This document shows, in pieces, positions 12,201-27,200 of a stretch of DNA of 64,000 bases (within the stretch, counting starts at the first letter, position 1; each line of letters starts with the position of its first letter). The position numbers were made by a program, and so were the translations under genes. This DNA is from Phylloscopus collybita (Eukaryota; Chordata; Aves; Passeriformes; Phylloscopidae). Where the stretch lies: positions 22,588,001 through 22,652,000 of the forward strand of contig JAJNNQ010000040.1 in assembly GCA_027886175.1 (NCBI GenBank), in the 5' to 3' direction. The notes under the pieces were generated by a model. It did not search any database, was not told where the DNA came from, and worked only from the letters and a program-made list of their open reading frames with translations.

Positions 12201-15200
12201 TACGTGACGAAGCAAAGCTGTGTCATTTAACTGCTGCAGTGGTTTACCATGAATATATTCCTCCCACCATAAAGCTCATACCTCTTCTTAGACAAAATAC
12301 AACAAACCATTAACATTAAAAAAAAAAAAATCCACACACAGAAAAGAAGCAAATGTTTTTCTTGCCTCGTGAGGGTTTGAAAGCTCTGTGCTGCTGCCTT
12401 CTCGGACTTTCCACTGTCGTCACTTTGGGGGCGTGGATAAGGTGAGTAACTGTTTGAGGGCGGATTTAGAAAGAGAGTAACTGTTCCAGGGTGGGTGTAA
12501 AAAATGAATATCTGTTCAAGGGAGCAACCTTTGTGGAAGAAGGGTGATAGGGTTGGCCACAAACCACACCCACACAGGCTGGCATTGCTCGGGGTAGATT
12601 TCTCATGGTTAATGTTGACAGAGAACCTTTACCTAGCACCAAAACTGCAACCATGTGCTTGAAAGTAGCCTGTGAGTAGTTTTAGTGATTTCCTTATCAA
12701 AACAAAGATGTGTCTTAACACTTGTCGGATGGAGGATCATGGTACTGATGTAGATATCTCCCACTGTTTGTTTTTTTTTTAATCTCTCTTAAATATGTAC
12801 CTCAGGGATTAGAGCCTGCTAAAGTAATAAAAACCTCAAGGCAGAGACGCAAGTAAAAAAAAACAAAACCCAAAAAAACAAAACAAAAAAGCCCACTTTA
12901 TTTTGCATTAAAATGTTTTTAAAAATGTGCAACCTCCTATACAAGATTACAATTAAAAAGGAAGGTGTAGAAGTGCACAGAAGAGTGGATACTCCATTGA
13001 GGGCATGTATTTGAGCACCAAAAAGTGTTGGGGAAAAATATGTTCCTTAACTTCCTCTAAAATACGGGAAAACAAACAACTGCATTTGTGAGATGCTGAG
13101 ATCAGAGAAACAGAAGATGATACAGAAGTATAAAATCTTCCCTCTAAACAAATTATGGAATCAAAACTGAAGATGGGCAAACTTACTCCTAAATTTAGAG
13201 TTAACCAATTGCAAATTTTAATTTTCACGATAACTTTGCTTAGCTGACTTCACCTTTTCCATGTTTATTTCAGCAGTGCCCTAAACTCCTACCTCCATTC
13301 ATTGCCTTTCAATCTTATGAAAACATCCTAATTTTTGCAATGCTGTCTATATAAGGACTTGGCTTGTAGGAAGGAGTATTAAATTATATTATTCTTCCAA
13401 AGTGTAGGAAAAATTGAAAAATGAAACAAAGCAGTTAAATAAGGTCTCCCAGAAACACAAAAATACTGCTTCTGTACTGACTAGTCTCAGAACTGCATCT
13501 ATGTCTTTTCTCAACTTGAATCTTAACCAACTCTCAAATTTCCCAAAGTAGTCTTCAAGAATTATACATTAATAAATGTTGTATATACAATGAATGGGAT
13601 CAATCCCCCTATTTTCATTACCTAATCTGTGCCTTGCACAGCTGGTGCTAATGAAGAACTCCTTAAGTAAGGACCTATGTGTTGCTTAACAGGCAGATTA
13701 AACTGGTGTCTCAGAAGCTCTCCAGGAGTTCTTATCCCCTGACATTTGTTTCAACTTTGTAAGTCTCTCTCTCCAAAGGTCTTCAAACCCATGGCTCTCT
13801 CACCTAACAGGAGCACAAGTTCTCACCTCGGGAGGACTGATGGACATTTGCTTAAGATCTGAGGTACAAGGGACTGTTTCAGCTGGACTGAGTCTCATTC
13901 CAGGTGTCCAACTGAAACAGGAACTGCCCAGATCTTACAAAAGTATAAAAATACAACCCTGCAACAATCACATCTCCATGAAAACTCCAGGATACCTCTT
14001 ACAGGCTGTCTTAATACAGTGACTTTCTACTCCACTTTTCCATGATTCCTTACTGACTGGTTTCTTTTACAAGTACTTCACCAAATCCATCTGGAAATGT
14101 GGTACACATTTTTTAAGTACAGATTTAGCCACAGGGGTGGCTTTCTTAGAGAAAGTGAAAGGTCTCTCTCAACAATCTAAGTCCAAGACTAGGTATCTTT
14201 TTAAGATATGCAAACCACAAATAATGGATTTAATGCTGAAACTGAGCTATATTCTTCCATTTTTCTCACTGTTTTGCTTATACCGAATGCCAAGAAAAGT
14301 TATGTTTAGCCTTAAAATCCAGAATTCTCCTAGGTCCACATCTTCCAAAGCTTTAAAGCATTCTATAAAGACTTTACAGACAAAAGGGAAAAGAAGTGGC
14401 ATACTCATTCATGCACAAGGGAACAGGTGCACATAGGCTTGAGCTAGAGGTCTAGCACTGGTCTTCTAGCATAACCTCAAGATTACTCTTTTTCAGGAAA
14501 AAAGAAATACCTGTGACAGAAAGGGTGCTCTTGAGCCCCTCAGTTAGGAAAGTAGTTAACATTAGTGCCTCTTCTAAGGTATTTCCTTTCTGATATAAAA
14601 TGGCCAATGTTTCTTAAGAATACCATTTATCATCTTCCTGGGTTAGGGTTTATTTGGGTAGCATTTAAACAGGATATCAGGAACATCACCTTATTCACCC
14701 AGCTTCATATCTAAATTATGCTGTATTTATGATGGGAAGAGTCCCCCCCTTCTGACTCTGTATGAATTTAATGTGCATGAGAGAGCACAAACGAATGAAG
14801 CAATGATTAGGAGACAAGCAATAGGAAAGGCAATTGTAGTGAAATAAGTTAAAGAAACAGAGACATATATCAAACATTTTCATTTTTGGCCACATTTTGT
14901 TAGGAAAGCAAACCCCTTATAAAATATAAATTTATACATACTTTAAATACACTATCAACAGGACAAAATAGCCTTTGCATGACTTTGTTTGACAGGTCAA
15001 GATCCCAAATGTTCTAATAATGAAAGAACTAAAGATATTTAATCTCTTAGAAGGTAAGATCTTAATTTTTCACTTGGTCTGGGCTTTAAACTTTGCTTTT
15101 CCTGTCATATTAGACAGCAGCATTAAGAAAAACAAAAGAGTGAAGACAAACTCTCCCATTTCCCTATCCTTTCTAGAGCTTACTGCTGTGGAATTGTTAC

Positions 15201-18200
15201 CACCCTCTTTGTGAGGCTGTCATTACTAATAATAACAGTGCAGTGATGTACTAAGCTACTTATACCTCATTACAAACAGCTGATGGTACTTCCCACACCC
15301 CTCTCATGCTAAGGGGCAACCCTGACCTCTCTTTAATGACACCATGTGCAAAGCTTCTCAACAGATCTTCACAAACCTGCAAAGAAGTATTTTGCTATAG
15401 CAAATTCCATTTCTTTACTGATTCAGAACATAATCCAGAGCCTGTTAAGAGTCAATGGATTTACCTCCCTTTGAATCAGTGCCTGCATACTCAATTTGCT
15501 TTGCCCTAAATGAAGCGTGTTCCTGTGGAGGTGTAAAGGCCAAACCTCCTCATTCTGGGTATGTTCTCTGAAGATGAACTCCTACAAGCAAATCTGTGTA
15601 CGGTGCTGTCAGAGTGTGCATGCTGGTTAGACAGTAAATAATTGCTTGCAAACCTGAGCAGAATGTTGAAGAAAAGCTCTGCAGTGCTCCATCCACTTCC
15701 TCTATGCTGGGAAGAGCTATAAGCCTAGGAAGAAGCGCTTCAAGTGACTGGATAAAGAGCCGTGCACTGTGTTGGTCTGCTTCTTGGCTCTTCAGCAATT
15801 TCAGAGAGAGAGCAGCAGTGCGTAAGGACCTCTGACCTGGGCAATCCCGTGGTGTCTGCTCCTCATCAGCCAGGGAACAATTGTCAGAGCCTATGTCTGA
15901 GACATCAGACCTGCCCGAATCCTTTTCTGCTGCCATGGAATACTGATCACATGAATCAAACTCAGTCCTAGAAAGGTCCTGGTCATCTACACTGAAGTTA
16001 CTTTCACTGTATCTGGATCCATAGGACCGGGTCTTGCAATCAACTGATAAAAAGTTAGTTATATCTGGATAGACTATGGTGTGGCTTCTTTGAACAACAT
16101 CAGGCTGGTCAATGGTTTCTGACTCTGGTTCTCTGTAATGAATCTCTTTGCTTTCGTGTCCAGCTGGAGATGGCAGGGAGTTTTTTTGATTTTCTGGATT
16201 ATCCTCTGGAGTTGTTTGTCCCATATCCCCTTCCAAAGTAGTCTGACCAGTGTCTGTGGTAACGCTAATGCTAATATCAGGACTCTTCTCATTTCCTGAT
16301 TCCCAAGCAGGATTTTCTGAGGACAGGATGCGTCTCTGCCACCTGAAGTCAGCATCATTGATCTCCATGGAGTCCCTGCTCGTCTCAGTCCTATCCTTCA
16401 ATTCTTCTAAGCGCTGGAGCAGCAGCTGGATCTGCTCTTCACTAAGACCCCTCCCTTGGCTCAGCTCATCTAACGCTCCAAGCAGGGCAAAGACGCAGGA
16501 CACTGAAGCATAGCACGCCTCAATACCACCTTTGATGCACGCTTCTGTCATCCCATCCATGATACTACAATCAACACAGAGTTTATTTAAGTGATGCAAC
16601 ATGTATGGTGAGCACGTCACTGTCATTCAACACAATCTTTCCATAACCAGGAAAAAAAAGAAGTGAATTTATCCTTTAAGACTATTCCTGAGAAAGACAA
16701 TTAGTGTAAGAACAAGATATTAAGTCTCCCATGCAACATAGTCATTCTGTAAAGAGATTGCCGACAAGGGAAAGTTACCATGCATTTATACCAGCATGCA
16801 CAGCATGTTCTCTCTTAGAGACAAGCACTTAAACTAAGAAAAAACCTCAACACCCAGCTGAACTAAATTTAAAGGCCATCTGTGTCCTGAAAATGATCTT
16901 ATCTACAAGATATGATCTTTATAAGAACTGAGAACACTTCTTGCTCAATATGACAATGTTTAAATTTTCTCTTACCTCCTCTGACCTCATCTTGAAAATA
17001 TACCTCTAAAGAAACACACATTTATTTTACTGCAAGTTTAAGGACCCATACCCAAAATTTTTCATCTATAAACCAACATATTTGGGAATTTTGGCAAACT
17101 CAACAAGGTAGTTACCTACATCTTTACAAACAGGCCCAGACTGATGACAAACCAAGCAAAAGTTTTTACACCTTTTCCATTTTCAGAGCTTATTTAACCA
17201 GGCAGATACCCTGGCTCATACGGGGTATGCTCCTGAACTGCTTAAGTATTCTGTTGTGAACAGGTTTAAGACAGAAGAGGCTAAAGGAGGAAACAAAGCG
17301 TACAGCTTGAGAAGATCCAGATGTGACTTTCTTTTAGAAATAGACCTCTTCTTGGATTCTGACTCAGAAGAGCAGGGCCCTGCCAAATCACAAAGCTGCC
17401 GAGGACTGCCAAGTATCTGAAAAGAAAGGAAACATTAGTAAGTAGAAGATTATCTAAGCATTATTTAAATACAATAAATAAATCATAATTCTATCAAGCC
17501 CTGGAACCCAAGCACTACTGTAATTTCTCACAGCAAAGGAAAATGGCACAGTGATGTTCTACTTACTAAAGCTACCTTTCCTCTTTTTAGAGGCAGAAGA
17601 TTAAGTAAAGGAGAATACTCAGCAAGAATCACATTTAGAAGATTCTCCAGCGCTTTACATTTTTGACTGACTTTTTTTAATCTGATACTGCACACAAGAC
17701 CATTTTTATGCCTACTTATATAGGCATTTTTATTATAGTTTATACCAAAGGAAGACTCTCTCCTCAGTCACCTAGTTACAAAATTATGGAGTCATGCAAA
17801 GATAGACAAAGTGATTTCTTCAGACTCAAGCTGCTAGGTGGCAGTTTGTTAATGCCCACCACGAAATACAAACAGGCATGTATTAAGCCCAAAGAAGCAA
17901 CAGGTATGTCCTGCACAAAACAACAGCTTCTCCCAAAACTTCAGTTAATAGCTTGCTATTGTTTAAAATTAGAGAAAGATGAGGACAGGATGACTCCTAG
18001 TTTAGACAGGAACCAAGTGGGTGGCTGTGTGGTGTTAAGGGAGATTTTTCAGAAATAGAACAGCCTAGGTATGCACAAGCTAGATGAAAAATCCTCTAGG
18101 AGACACCACTGTTCCTACAAATTACATAAATTTCCTTGTGTTCCACAACATGAGAAGAAAGGTGCCCACATGGAATGGAAAACTCCATGATTTCAGCTAG

Positions 18201-21200
18201 TGCTTCAACAAGCCTCCCAGTGCTCCAGTTCTAGTGCTCTCAGAGGCACTGGACAAGAGGCCAGAATGGACTGGTCTTGAAATGCCTTCTTAAGCCATTG
18301 GCAGTTTTCTTGTATCTATTCAAAAAAAGCTCCAAGAAACTGGATTTCAAAAACCTGGCATGTAATCAAAGCATACATTCATCTTAATGCCCGGAAACCA
18401 CAGTGTGAGGATGCGTCTGAGGAAAGATGCCAAAGAAGTTGCAAACTGGATCGTTGTGCTCTCTCTCACCCAAAAGAGCAGCTGTGACTCAGTGATAGGA
18501 TCTGCTCCATGCAGCACCACAGCATGAGCACTGACGGAGCTGCCACTGTAGCTTGCATTATGGAGACAAATACAGCTATTACAACTGCATCAAACTATTT
18601 GTCAGAGCGGTGCTGATGTACCAGTTGTGCTCATAAAGGACAATTTCAACACCCCCAGGTGGGAAGGTTTGGAATGCACTGGTATGCACATATCAACAAC
18701 ACTTACTGTTAAATAAACATTTTGTTTTACACACCTGGATTTGCACATGTGATTATCCTACCTCTTTCATAATTTTGATGGCTTCTACTCGATGTTGAGG
18801 TGGTGGGTAAAGCAACATGCGGTGATACAGAGACTGTAGCACAGGCTTCATGGATTCCACTGACCCCACCAGTCGAACCAGTTCTGCTGCAATATAATAG
18901 ATGGTCCGTGCAACGGGCCCACTAAGGGCAGGTGCTGTGGAAGAGCAACCTGAACCCCGGCCATGATCAGAGATCCCTGAGGAAGGTGAATCAGCCTCAA
19001 GGCAGATGCTGCTGTGGGCAGAGGTGATAGTTTTATCATGGATTGGATTTCCAAGGATTACTATTAGGGCTGGACACAGTTGCTTCCTGAGAAAGAGAAA
19101 AGCAGCAGATGGTAACTGGAAAAAAAAAATACTCTTACAAGAACAGATTGAAAATAGCCCATGGTTAAATGAGATACACACTCTTGTTTTAATGATCAGT
19201 CAAACAGCAGTGGTTAGATAGAAAAACAAATTATGCCAGGCTTTTTTTCATCTCCTAAGCATCAGCATGCTAGTCCATATGGAAATACCTCTGTGGGCTG
19301 TAGAAACATGGTATTGATTTTGCAAGTTCATGTTGCTGCACAGTGCTGTCCCTTTGCAGGAGAGCATGCCTGCCTCTTTCACTGGCTGTAGCCTACCACA
19401 AGGTAGAAATTCTAGGCTTCTACTGCTCAGTGTCTCTTTTTTAGTTCACCTTGAGAGCTTTAAAAAAACCTGACTAAACAAGAACTAATCTATGTTAACT
19501 AGAAGGCTGAATATTCCATCACTGAACTGCACATGCATTATTTTAGTAAGAACCCTTAGTTATGAGCCTCTGTTTGGCTGTCTTTTGAGAACATAATGAA
19601 AGACCTCTACAATAACTCAAAGTGTGCACTATACTACCCATATGCCACTATACAGTAAATACCCATCCTTCCTTCAACTGTCTTTCTGCATGAGCACTCA
19701 TGTTAAGTGATTCAACACCAGCAGATCACTCTTCTGTGGAACCAAAGCCAGCTCAGCACTTTAGTCCATTAGCTGCTATTTCAGCTTTGCACTCACGCAC
19801 TTGACATTTTACTTCAGTCTGCAAGACCTTAATTTAAGAAGCCAAATGCTGCATGAGAATGAGTCCCAAATCTGGTTTTGACCCATGTCTCAGAGGTTCG
19901 AGCAAGCACCCAATTACAAGTAACAATTCATAAAATATATCCTCATAGGTACTACATTTTATTTTGTCAAGGTTTTATGCAGTTCATAATTTTCATTGCT
20001 TCTCTAATTGCTTCTCTTAACAAGATTTCTGAATCAGCTTCCCCAAGTCAGAAAGAAAACCAGCTTCTAATAGGACATCAGATAATGACTTTGAATCTGC
20101 TTATTCCATTTATTTCTCCAATCAAGAACATTTCAAACCATAACAATTCACTGCTTAAGAAACATGCCTGCCTCAAAGCAGGCATAATCACAGGTCGCAA
20201 CAACAAGATACTCCCCACACATCCTAATCCTATCAAATTGTTTCTGTATCAAACTATGGAGAACGCTGTCAGCACGCAGAGATAAATCTTCTCTTTATCT
20301 TCTTTGGGAGCTGACTATAAAGTGCCTGTCAGAGTGAAAGCTGTGTGCATGTAGGCAACAGCTCCTTAAAGAGTAATGACAGCTACCAGTTCGGATCACA
20401 ACCTCACCAGGCAGGTAATGTATTAGTGTATACAAAATGTTAAAAATGACGTTTGCAATTTAAACTGCTTCATATCTTCCTAGTGTTTTGGGTTTTTTTC
20501 CCCCACTTAAGCAGGTAGCTGAAGCATGCATGCTCATTCCTTGGCAGCAGTGCATTAAGTCCCACACCTGATGGTTTGCCCTCACAGTAGACAGATACAA
20601 ACACCTGTAGATAAATCCAGCATAAACTGTGTGAGTCTGCAAAAAATAATTTACAGGCCTTAGCTATGAATACAGTATGAAGGGTTTTATTGTTAAGTTT
20701 AGCATAGCTTGCACAACTCTAGAAAGCCCTTTTGTTTTAGGATGTATTTCTTGTTTTAGAATGTATCTTTTTCGTAGTTTGATAGGAGTTTCTAGGACAG
20801 CTATAGCCTCTACCTAGAGACTTTCTTTTATTGGTTCTTCCCTGTCTCATCCCCTCTGTCATGCATAATTTCCCTCTTGTCCATCATAGAATTCTTATCT
20901 TTAAGGCCCAAGAGTTCTAGCCACTAGCTTAGCTAGATTTCCCTAGGCCACCCCCAAACCTGTGCTGGATTTGTTAGAACTTATGTGACTTAGTTTGGCA
21001 TGTTGTATTTAGATTGTTTTATTGGTGTCTGTAACTTTGTACCCTCCCCAAGAACTGTAGTAAAAAACCGCCCACCACCCCAGGCTCGGGGTCTCTCTCT
21101 AGAGGCACCAGCCTGGAGGCTGGGGGTTCCCCTGACCCTTTCCCCCCCCAAAATAAAGCCTCTGTTCCCTGGAAGCCTCGAGAGAGTCCCTTCTTTTCCT

Positions 21201-24200
21201 ATCCCAGCCGTAGCAGTGTTACCCAGCTGCCTGAGCAGTGACCCCACAAAAGTGACTTGCTGAGACGTGCCGGAGCTGCCGGGGTGCCCAGGCTGATCAT
21301 CGAGCCGGGGCCAGAGCAGGCACGCACCTCAACAAAACTGGATTGTCAAAAACATGTAAATTGAAAATAAAACAGGAAATGTTTTCTTTAAACTGAGATA
21401 ATTTCTGTGACCTTGCTTATAGGATGGCCCCACAGTCTATCACATAAGCATAAACAAAGAGTTGTGTGAAATTCAAAGGCAGAAACTTCTGAAGTGAATC
21501 TGCCATGAGAGAGGGAGTTCTGCTCTTATGTTAGACCTCCAAGAGGCCTCAGCACCGGGTCCTTGTGCCAAGTGTTACCAGTTGGAAGACTTCCCAGTCT
21601 GGCACCCACTGATGTTCCTGGGACAGCAGGGGGAGTTATGGGTGCCTCTACATTGTTCCATCCTTAGAATTGGATCCAAGTCAAACACTTCAGTTTCAAA
21701 AATTACAGGGTAAAAGCACAAGAAACACATTTGTTGTTAACAGTCACATATATCTTTCCTTAATACAATCACCTGACAAGGTCAAAAGATGGGCACAGAC
21801 TGCAAGGAACTGCATATTAGTACATTATTGCTTTATTACTATGACTCAATTATCCACAGGCTATACAAACACCACTATTTCAATCACAAGGAAAGAAGGA
21901 TTATTTCAGGTGCTTTGAGGTGATAGTATCAAACAGTTTAGAGGTAGATATGAACACCAAAGATTTCAAGCCTTTCTGGTGAGGTGTCTTAAAAAGGAGA
22001 ATTTCTTGATAAAATAGAAGCACCTTTAAGACTATTTAGACTCAAACCTTATACAACAATGCAGGTCATAATAAGCATTTCTGGTCACCAGCACACACTT
22101 GACATTAATTTTGCTTATCTTCTTCTATTATTGTATCAGAACATTGAGAATCTAAACAGTACTCTCCCACAACAAGCAGAGCATCTCTGTGTTTAATGCC
22201 ACACACAAATCCAAACTATTGCAGAAAGCATAAGAGATTTTATGTTCTGGCTAAATCCATTAGGCCTCATTAAAGTGATAATTCACTACTGGGATTTAAT
22301 GTAGTAGCTGAGCAGGTGGTCCTAACCCATTTTATATGAGGCACAGAGAGAACTGATAGTAGGTTAACAGCAAGCTCTGCTCACACCTGGAGACTTTTTA
22401 CAGGTTTTTTTTTTTGCAAGATTGGGCGCAGCAGGTCCTTTTATATTTACAAACTGAGTATTTGCATCAGTCTTCAGATGTACTCACCATATTAGATCAG
22501 TGAATCCTTTGTGCTGGTGCATGCTGGGGGAGGAGCTGTTTAGCATGGAGAGGATACACTCCAAATAAAGAAGCTGAAGTTGACGATTGTCACTGGCAAA
22601 GAAAAAATTCATATCATATTAAAACAGACTACTTAATTTTCTAAAATAACCACATTAGTTCACTTGAAAATTATACCATAATTCTCAGCAGTGATTTATT
22701 TTGCTTCTTTCTATCCATTCACAATGTGTGATCATCTGCATCATCCCATTTATGCTTTGCTGACCACATGCAGTGATCTACTACTTTAAAAAAATAAGTG
22801 AAGAAAGAGGAAGAATAAAACCCAAATAATTACTCAAATTCAATCTAAAATCTTGGGAAGGAAGCATTAAACACAGAAAAAGAATACAGCAGAAGATTTT
22901 GGATTATGTGATAGTTTCTTCAAGTAATCTCAAGCATGTTTAGGCTACTCCCTTTTTCTTTTTTTCTTTTTTTTTCTTTGTTGGTTTGTTTGTTTTTTTT
23001 TTTTTTTTTTTTTTCTTGGTGACGGCCACAGTTGTCAAAAGTCAATGCCTACAGGCAGAAAGTCACATGATAACATGGCTACCTTACAGGGCTTTGCCAG
23101 TTACTCTGTCAGAACTATAAACTCAAAGAGGGCCTCATAAGAAAGAATATTAAAAAAAACCTGTGGACACCTAGAACTGATACACTTGTAACACGCACTG
23201 TGCCTGTGCCTACTCTTAACCTTAACTGTGGGATTCAGGAGACAAGCAAGGCACATTGCCAAGGAGCATTCCATGGCAAGTGCACCCACAATTTGGTTTT
23301 CACTCCTAAGAAAACCAGGATTTAATAACTCTCTTGTGGTCAGAGATAAGAGCTGGGGGAATTCACTTTCTGAAATATGACTGTAGGTCAAGGAAGCTAT
23401 AAAGAATGGATTTATCTGAACAGAAATGAAGGAGTGAGAAATACCTATATTTCTGTCACTGCCTGAGTTCCTTTTGTTCACATATATGAATTTGCATCCA
23501 AGTACAACAATACCCATTTCACATGCCAGATAGAAAATGCTGAATCCTGGGGCTCAAAGCTAGATTTTTAACTCTGTGCTATGGAGGGTTGAAAACTGTT
23601 GGCTTCTTATATATTTTAAAGGTGATAGATTTTTCCTCACAACAATCCATGCCTATCTGGAAAGATACATGCATTCCAGGTACAGATGCCTTCTTTCCCA
23701 ATAGCTTTTCTTGCAATGTGTCTTAATGCAGATGATCATCACCTTGCAGTTGACACTTGCATGGGCATGCACAGGGGATCCCTGCACTCTTTATTTTCCC
23801 AGATGCTGACACTGATTAAATAATGCTAAGTAAGGCACTCCTGTGTTACCCTGTTGCTATTAGAGACACTAATGGGAAGAAAGTCTGCAGAAGAACTGCA
23901 CATAGATGCCTGTGCTATCTTTGTCTCTGGTAGTTTCTGAAAATTGTACAGCACATAACACACTTACTGTCCATAACAACCGCATTTTAAAAGTTAAGAT
24001 CATGCACTTTCGTGTTGGTAGAGTGTATTCCTCCTAAATTGGAGGAATTCTTTGATAGTACAAATTACTTCAATTGGATAAATGCTGCCTAAGAAGGACA
24101 GATTTATTAATTCTGAATATAGTATCTGTTAGGTCTTTCCATAGCTCTTGTAATTATCGTTCGCTCTATGATGGTTCTTCCAGCCAGAAAACAAAACTTC

Positions 24201-27200
24201 TCCTTAGGTTAGTATTTGCTGCTGCATGGAAGTTACCTACAGATTAGATTTACTGGAAGCTCTTTAAAGCTGAACAGTGCACAAAAAGGCAAATTAGCTC
24301 CTAATTTCAAACGAGGATTGAATTAATGCATCATGGACAATACTTTATCTAGTAAACACTTCATTTAAGCACAGCTTTGCTCCATAATTCCAGAACTACA
24401 ACAGTACAATCACATGCATCAGTGAAACTCTCAATCTCCAGGTAATAAATTGAAATTATGAACTTAAATAACTCACTTTATGACAGCCTGGAGCTTCTCA
24501 CAGAGCACAGTGAGGACAGACACAACATCATCACAAAGAGACTCAGCTGAAGTACCTCCAAAAAGGACAAAGATCAGAGGCATTACATTTGAGCAGCTGG
24601 ATTACATCAATTAACTGCATGGGCTTTCAGAGCTGGTCAGAGCTATAAACAAGGAGCAGGGCTAACAAAATTGATAGAGAAGACGCAGTAGGAAAAGTCG
24701 TAGATTGGAAAGTGATCACCACAAAATGCAAAAGCAGCAGTATTAAATCCGGAGAGAGCACTAATTGCTTACATGCATTTACAGAAGGTTAGCCGAAATC
24801 AAATTCTGATAATAAAATAAGCATACAATTAAATAATAAAAAAGACTGGCCCCAGTATTTCTACATGGCAGCCAATTTCTGTATCTCTCCCTGCAGTTTC
24901 TCTCTCTTACACATTTTTCTGAAGTCTGACCAAGTTCTGATCTTATAAAAGAATGCTTGTGCTCTTCAAAGATTTTAGCGTCCATTCACACAAGTTCTCC
25001 TACAGAAATCCTCTGTGAAGGTCAAAACCAGGGACTACTTCCTACTAGAAGATGTTGAAAGTTAAGCCACAATCGGAATAGAAAAACATTCTCTTGTAAA
25101 ATAATCACCTGGCAAGTAGTCATTACATGAACAATGCCTTTGGCTGAAATACAGTAACAATAGTTTTCAGATTCCGCATCCTACTCCGTGAATCTATTTC
25201 ATTTCAGGAAGTAATGGCATTTAGTAAAACTTTTTCCAGACCACTGAAACTCCTTAATTACAGAAGTCAGCACCTTGAAACAGTAATTTATTACTATGTT
25301 GAGTGCAATGCTGTTACCATGATCCAAATGAAGATACAACTGGAAATATCAGGAGCTAACAGGGCTGTCTCAGTTCTTACCACAGGTAACTAAGAGACCA
25401 CCTAACTACAGAGAAGTTATGAAATCCTGAGGGTGCAACTCCCATGACATCAAACAGCACTTAGTGATAAAAGGAAAGTTAAGAATAAAAAAACTGGATT
25501 GGAAGGAGTCACTAAAAAACTATTACAAATACCTTGATTCTTGAATTTCTGCAAGGTGTCAGGGTTTTCAACTATCTGTTGAGGAAAGACAGAGGCAGTG
25601 TAATTGGAGCAAGGGGCAGAGAAACATTGTAGAAGCAACTTTTTAACAGCAGAACTTTCTTAAATTCATATCCTCTATCTGTTTTGGGGTTTTTTGTTAG
25701 CATTTTTAAGTGAACCTTTTACAAAACATTTTTAAAAATTCCTTTAGATCTGTTTTAACAGTCATTTACAGAATTCACAGAATCACAAGGTTGGAAGAGA
25801 CCTTCAAGATCACTGAGTCGAACCCATGCCTTAACACCTCAACTAAACCATGGCAGTGAGTGCCATATCCAATCTTTTTTTAAACACATCCAGGGATGGT
25901 GACTCCACTAACTTCCCAGGTAGGCGATTCCAGTATTTTATCACTTTTTACATGAAAAACTTTTTTTTAATATCCAGCCTGTGTTCTCTCGTTCTGTCAG
26001 TTGCTGCCTGGAGAAAGAGACCAACCCCCACCTGGCTACAACCACCTTTCAGGGAGTTGTAGAGAGTGATAAGGTCACCTCTGAGTCTCCTTTTCTCCAG
26101 GCTGAACAACCCCAGCTCCCTCAGTCATGCCTCATAGGGCTTGTGCTCCAAACCCCTCACCAGCCTTGTTGCCTCCCCTGGACATGCTCAAGCATCTCAA
26201 GGTCCTTCCCATATTGAGGGGCCCAGAACTGGACACAGTTACATTTAGAGTTAAGGAAATTGCATCTCATTTGCATGAAAGCTTTGTAAGTCTTTAAGGA
26301 CTATACCTAAAACAACTCAGTAATAATTAGGCATGTAAATGCCATTGAAAAGAGGTGAGAGAAAAGCATAGTTTAGACTCCACAAACTACTTAGAAACCA
26401 AAATCAGTTGAGTATTAGAGAGTTTAGAAAAATGACAATGTTAATGTTACAGTACCAACAGAATTAATGGTACTTAATTAGGTAGGTAATGGAAATGACC
26501 TCTTGCATTATTTGGTTCAGCTGTGGTATAGGGTTCTTCCTACCGTGCACAACAGGGTCAAGAGAAATTCTCTCAAGCATCAATAACAAACTGCCAGGAA
26601 CTAAATGCAGTTCTGACATGCTTTTACCTACTCCTCAGCTAAGAAAAGAACAAAGCTGAATTTACAGACCCAAAATGTTTCTGTTTGTTTGTTTGGGTTT
26701 TTTTTAGTAAATGCTTTGACTAGTAAAATGAACCAACTTAGCACCAACAGAAGACAAGTTTACTTAAACTGATTAATTCTTTTTGCAGCGGTTCAGCAGG
26801 ATAAAAACAATCTAATCTACTAATCCGAAATAGCAGTGATCATCTTAACCCAAAACAGATGTAAGGAAAACAATCTGTACAACAACAGCCCTTAAAATTT
26901 CCTAATAAATAATAAATAATATTATTTATTTATAAATATTATAAATATTTATACATAAATATTTATAATATTAGAATTATAGAATTCTAATAAATAGAAA
27001 CTGACTTTTACAAATAGTACTTCTTTGACAATATGCCGTTATACAAAGCAGTACAAACAAATGTAAGAAGCCAATATGTTCCTTACAACAAAATGTAAGT
27101 CACATGTGCCCAGAACATTTACAGTAGAAAATGTGCTGGGCTGTCATTCAAACAGCTCTCATAGATTATAATAATGAAATAAATAAAATTGTATTTATTT

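Noticed and set aside
19878..20285. 135-codon + strand frame in intron 9
   Set aside because: Low-complexity amino-acid content and no family match; chance frame in an intron.
23101..23517. 138-codon minus-strand frame in intron 8
   Set aside because: No splice context, no recognisable domain, AT-rich intronic composition.
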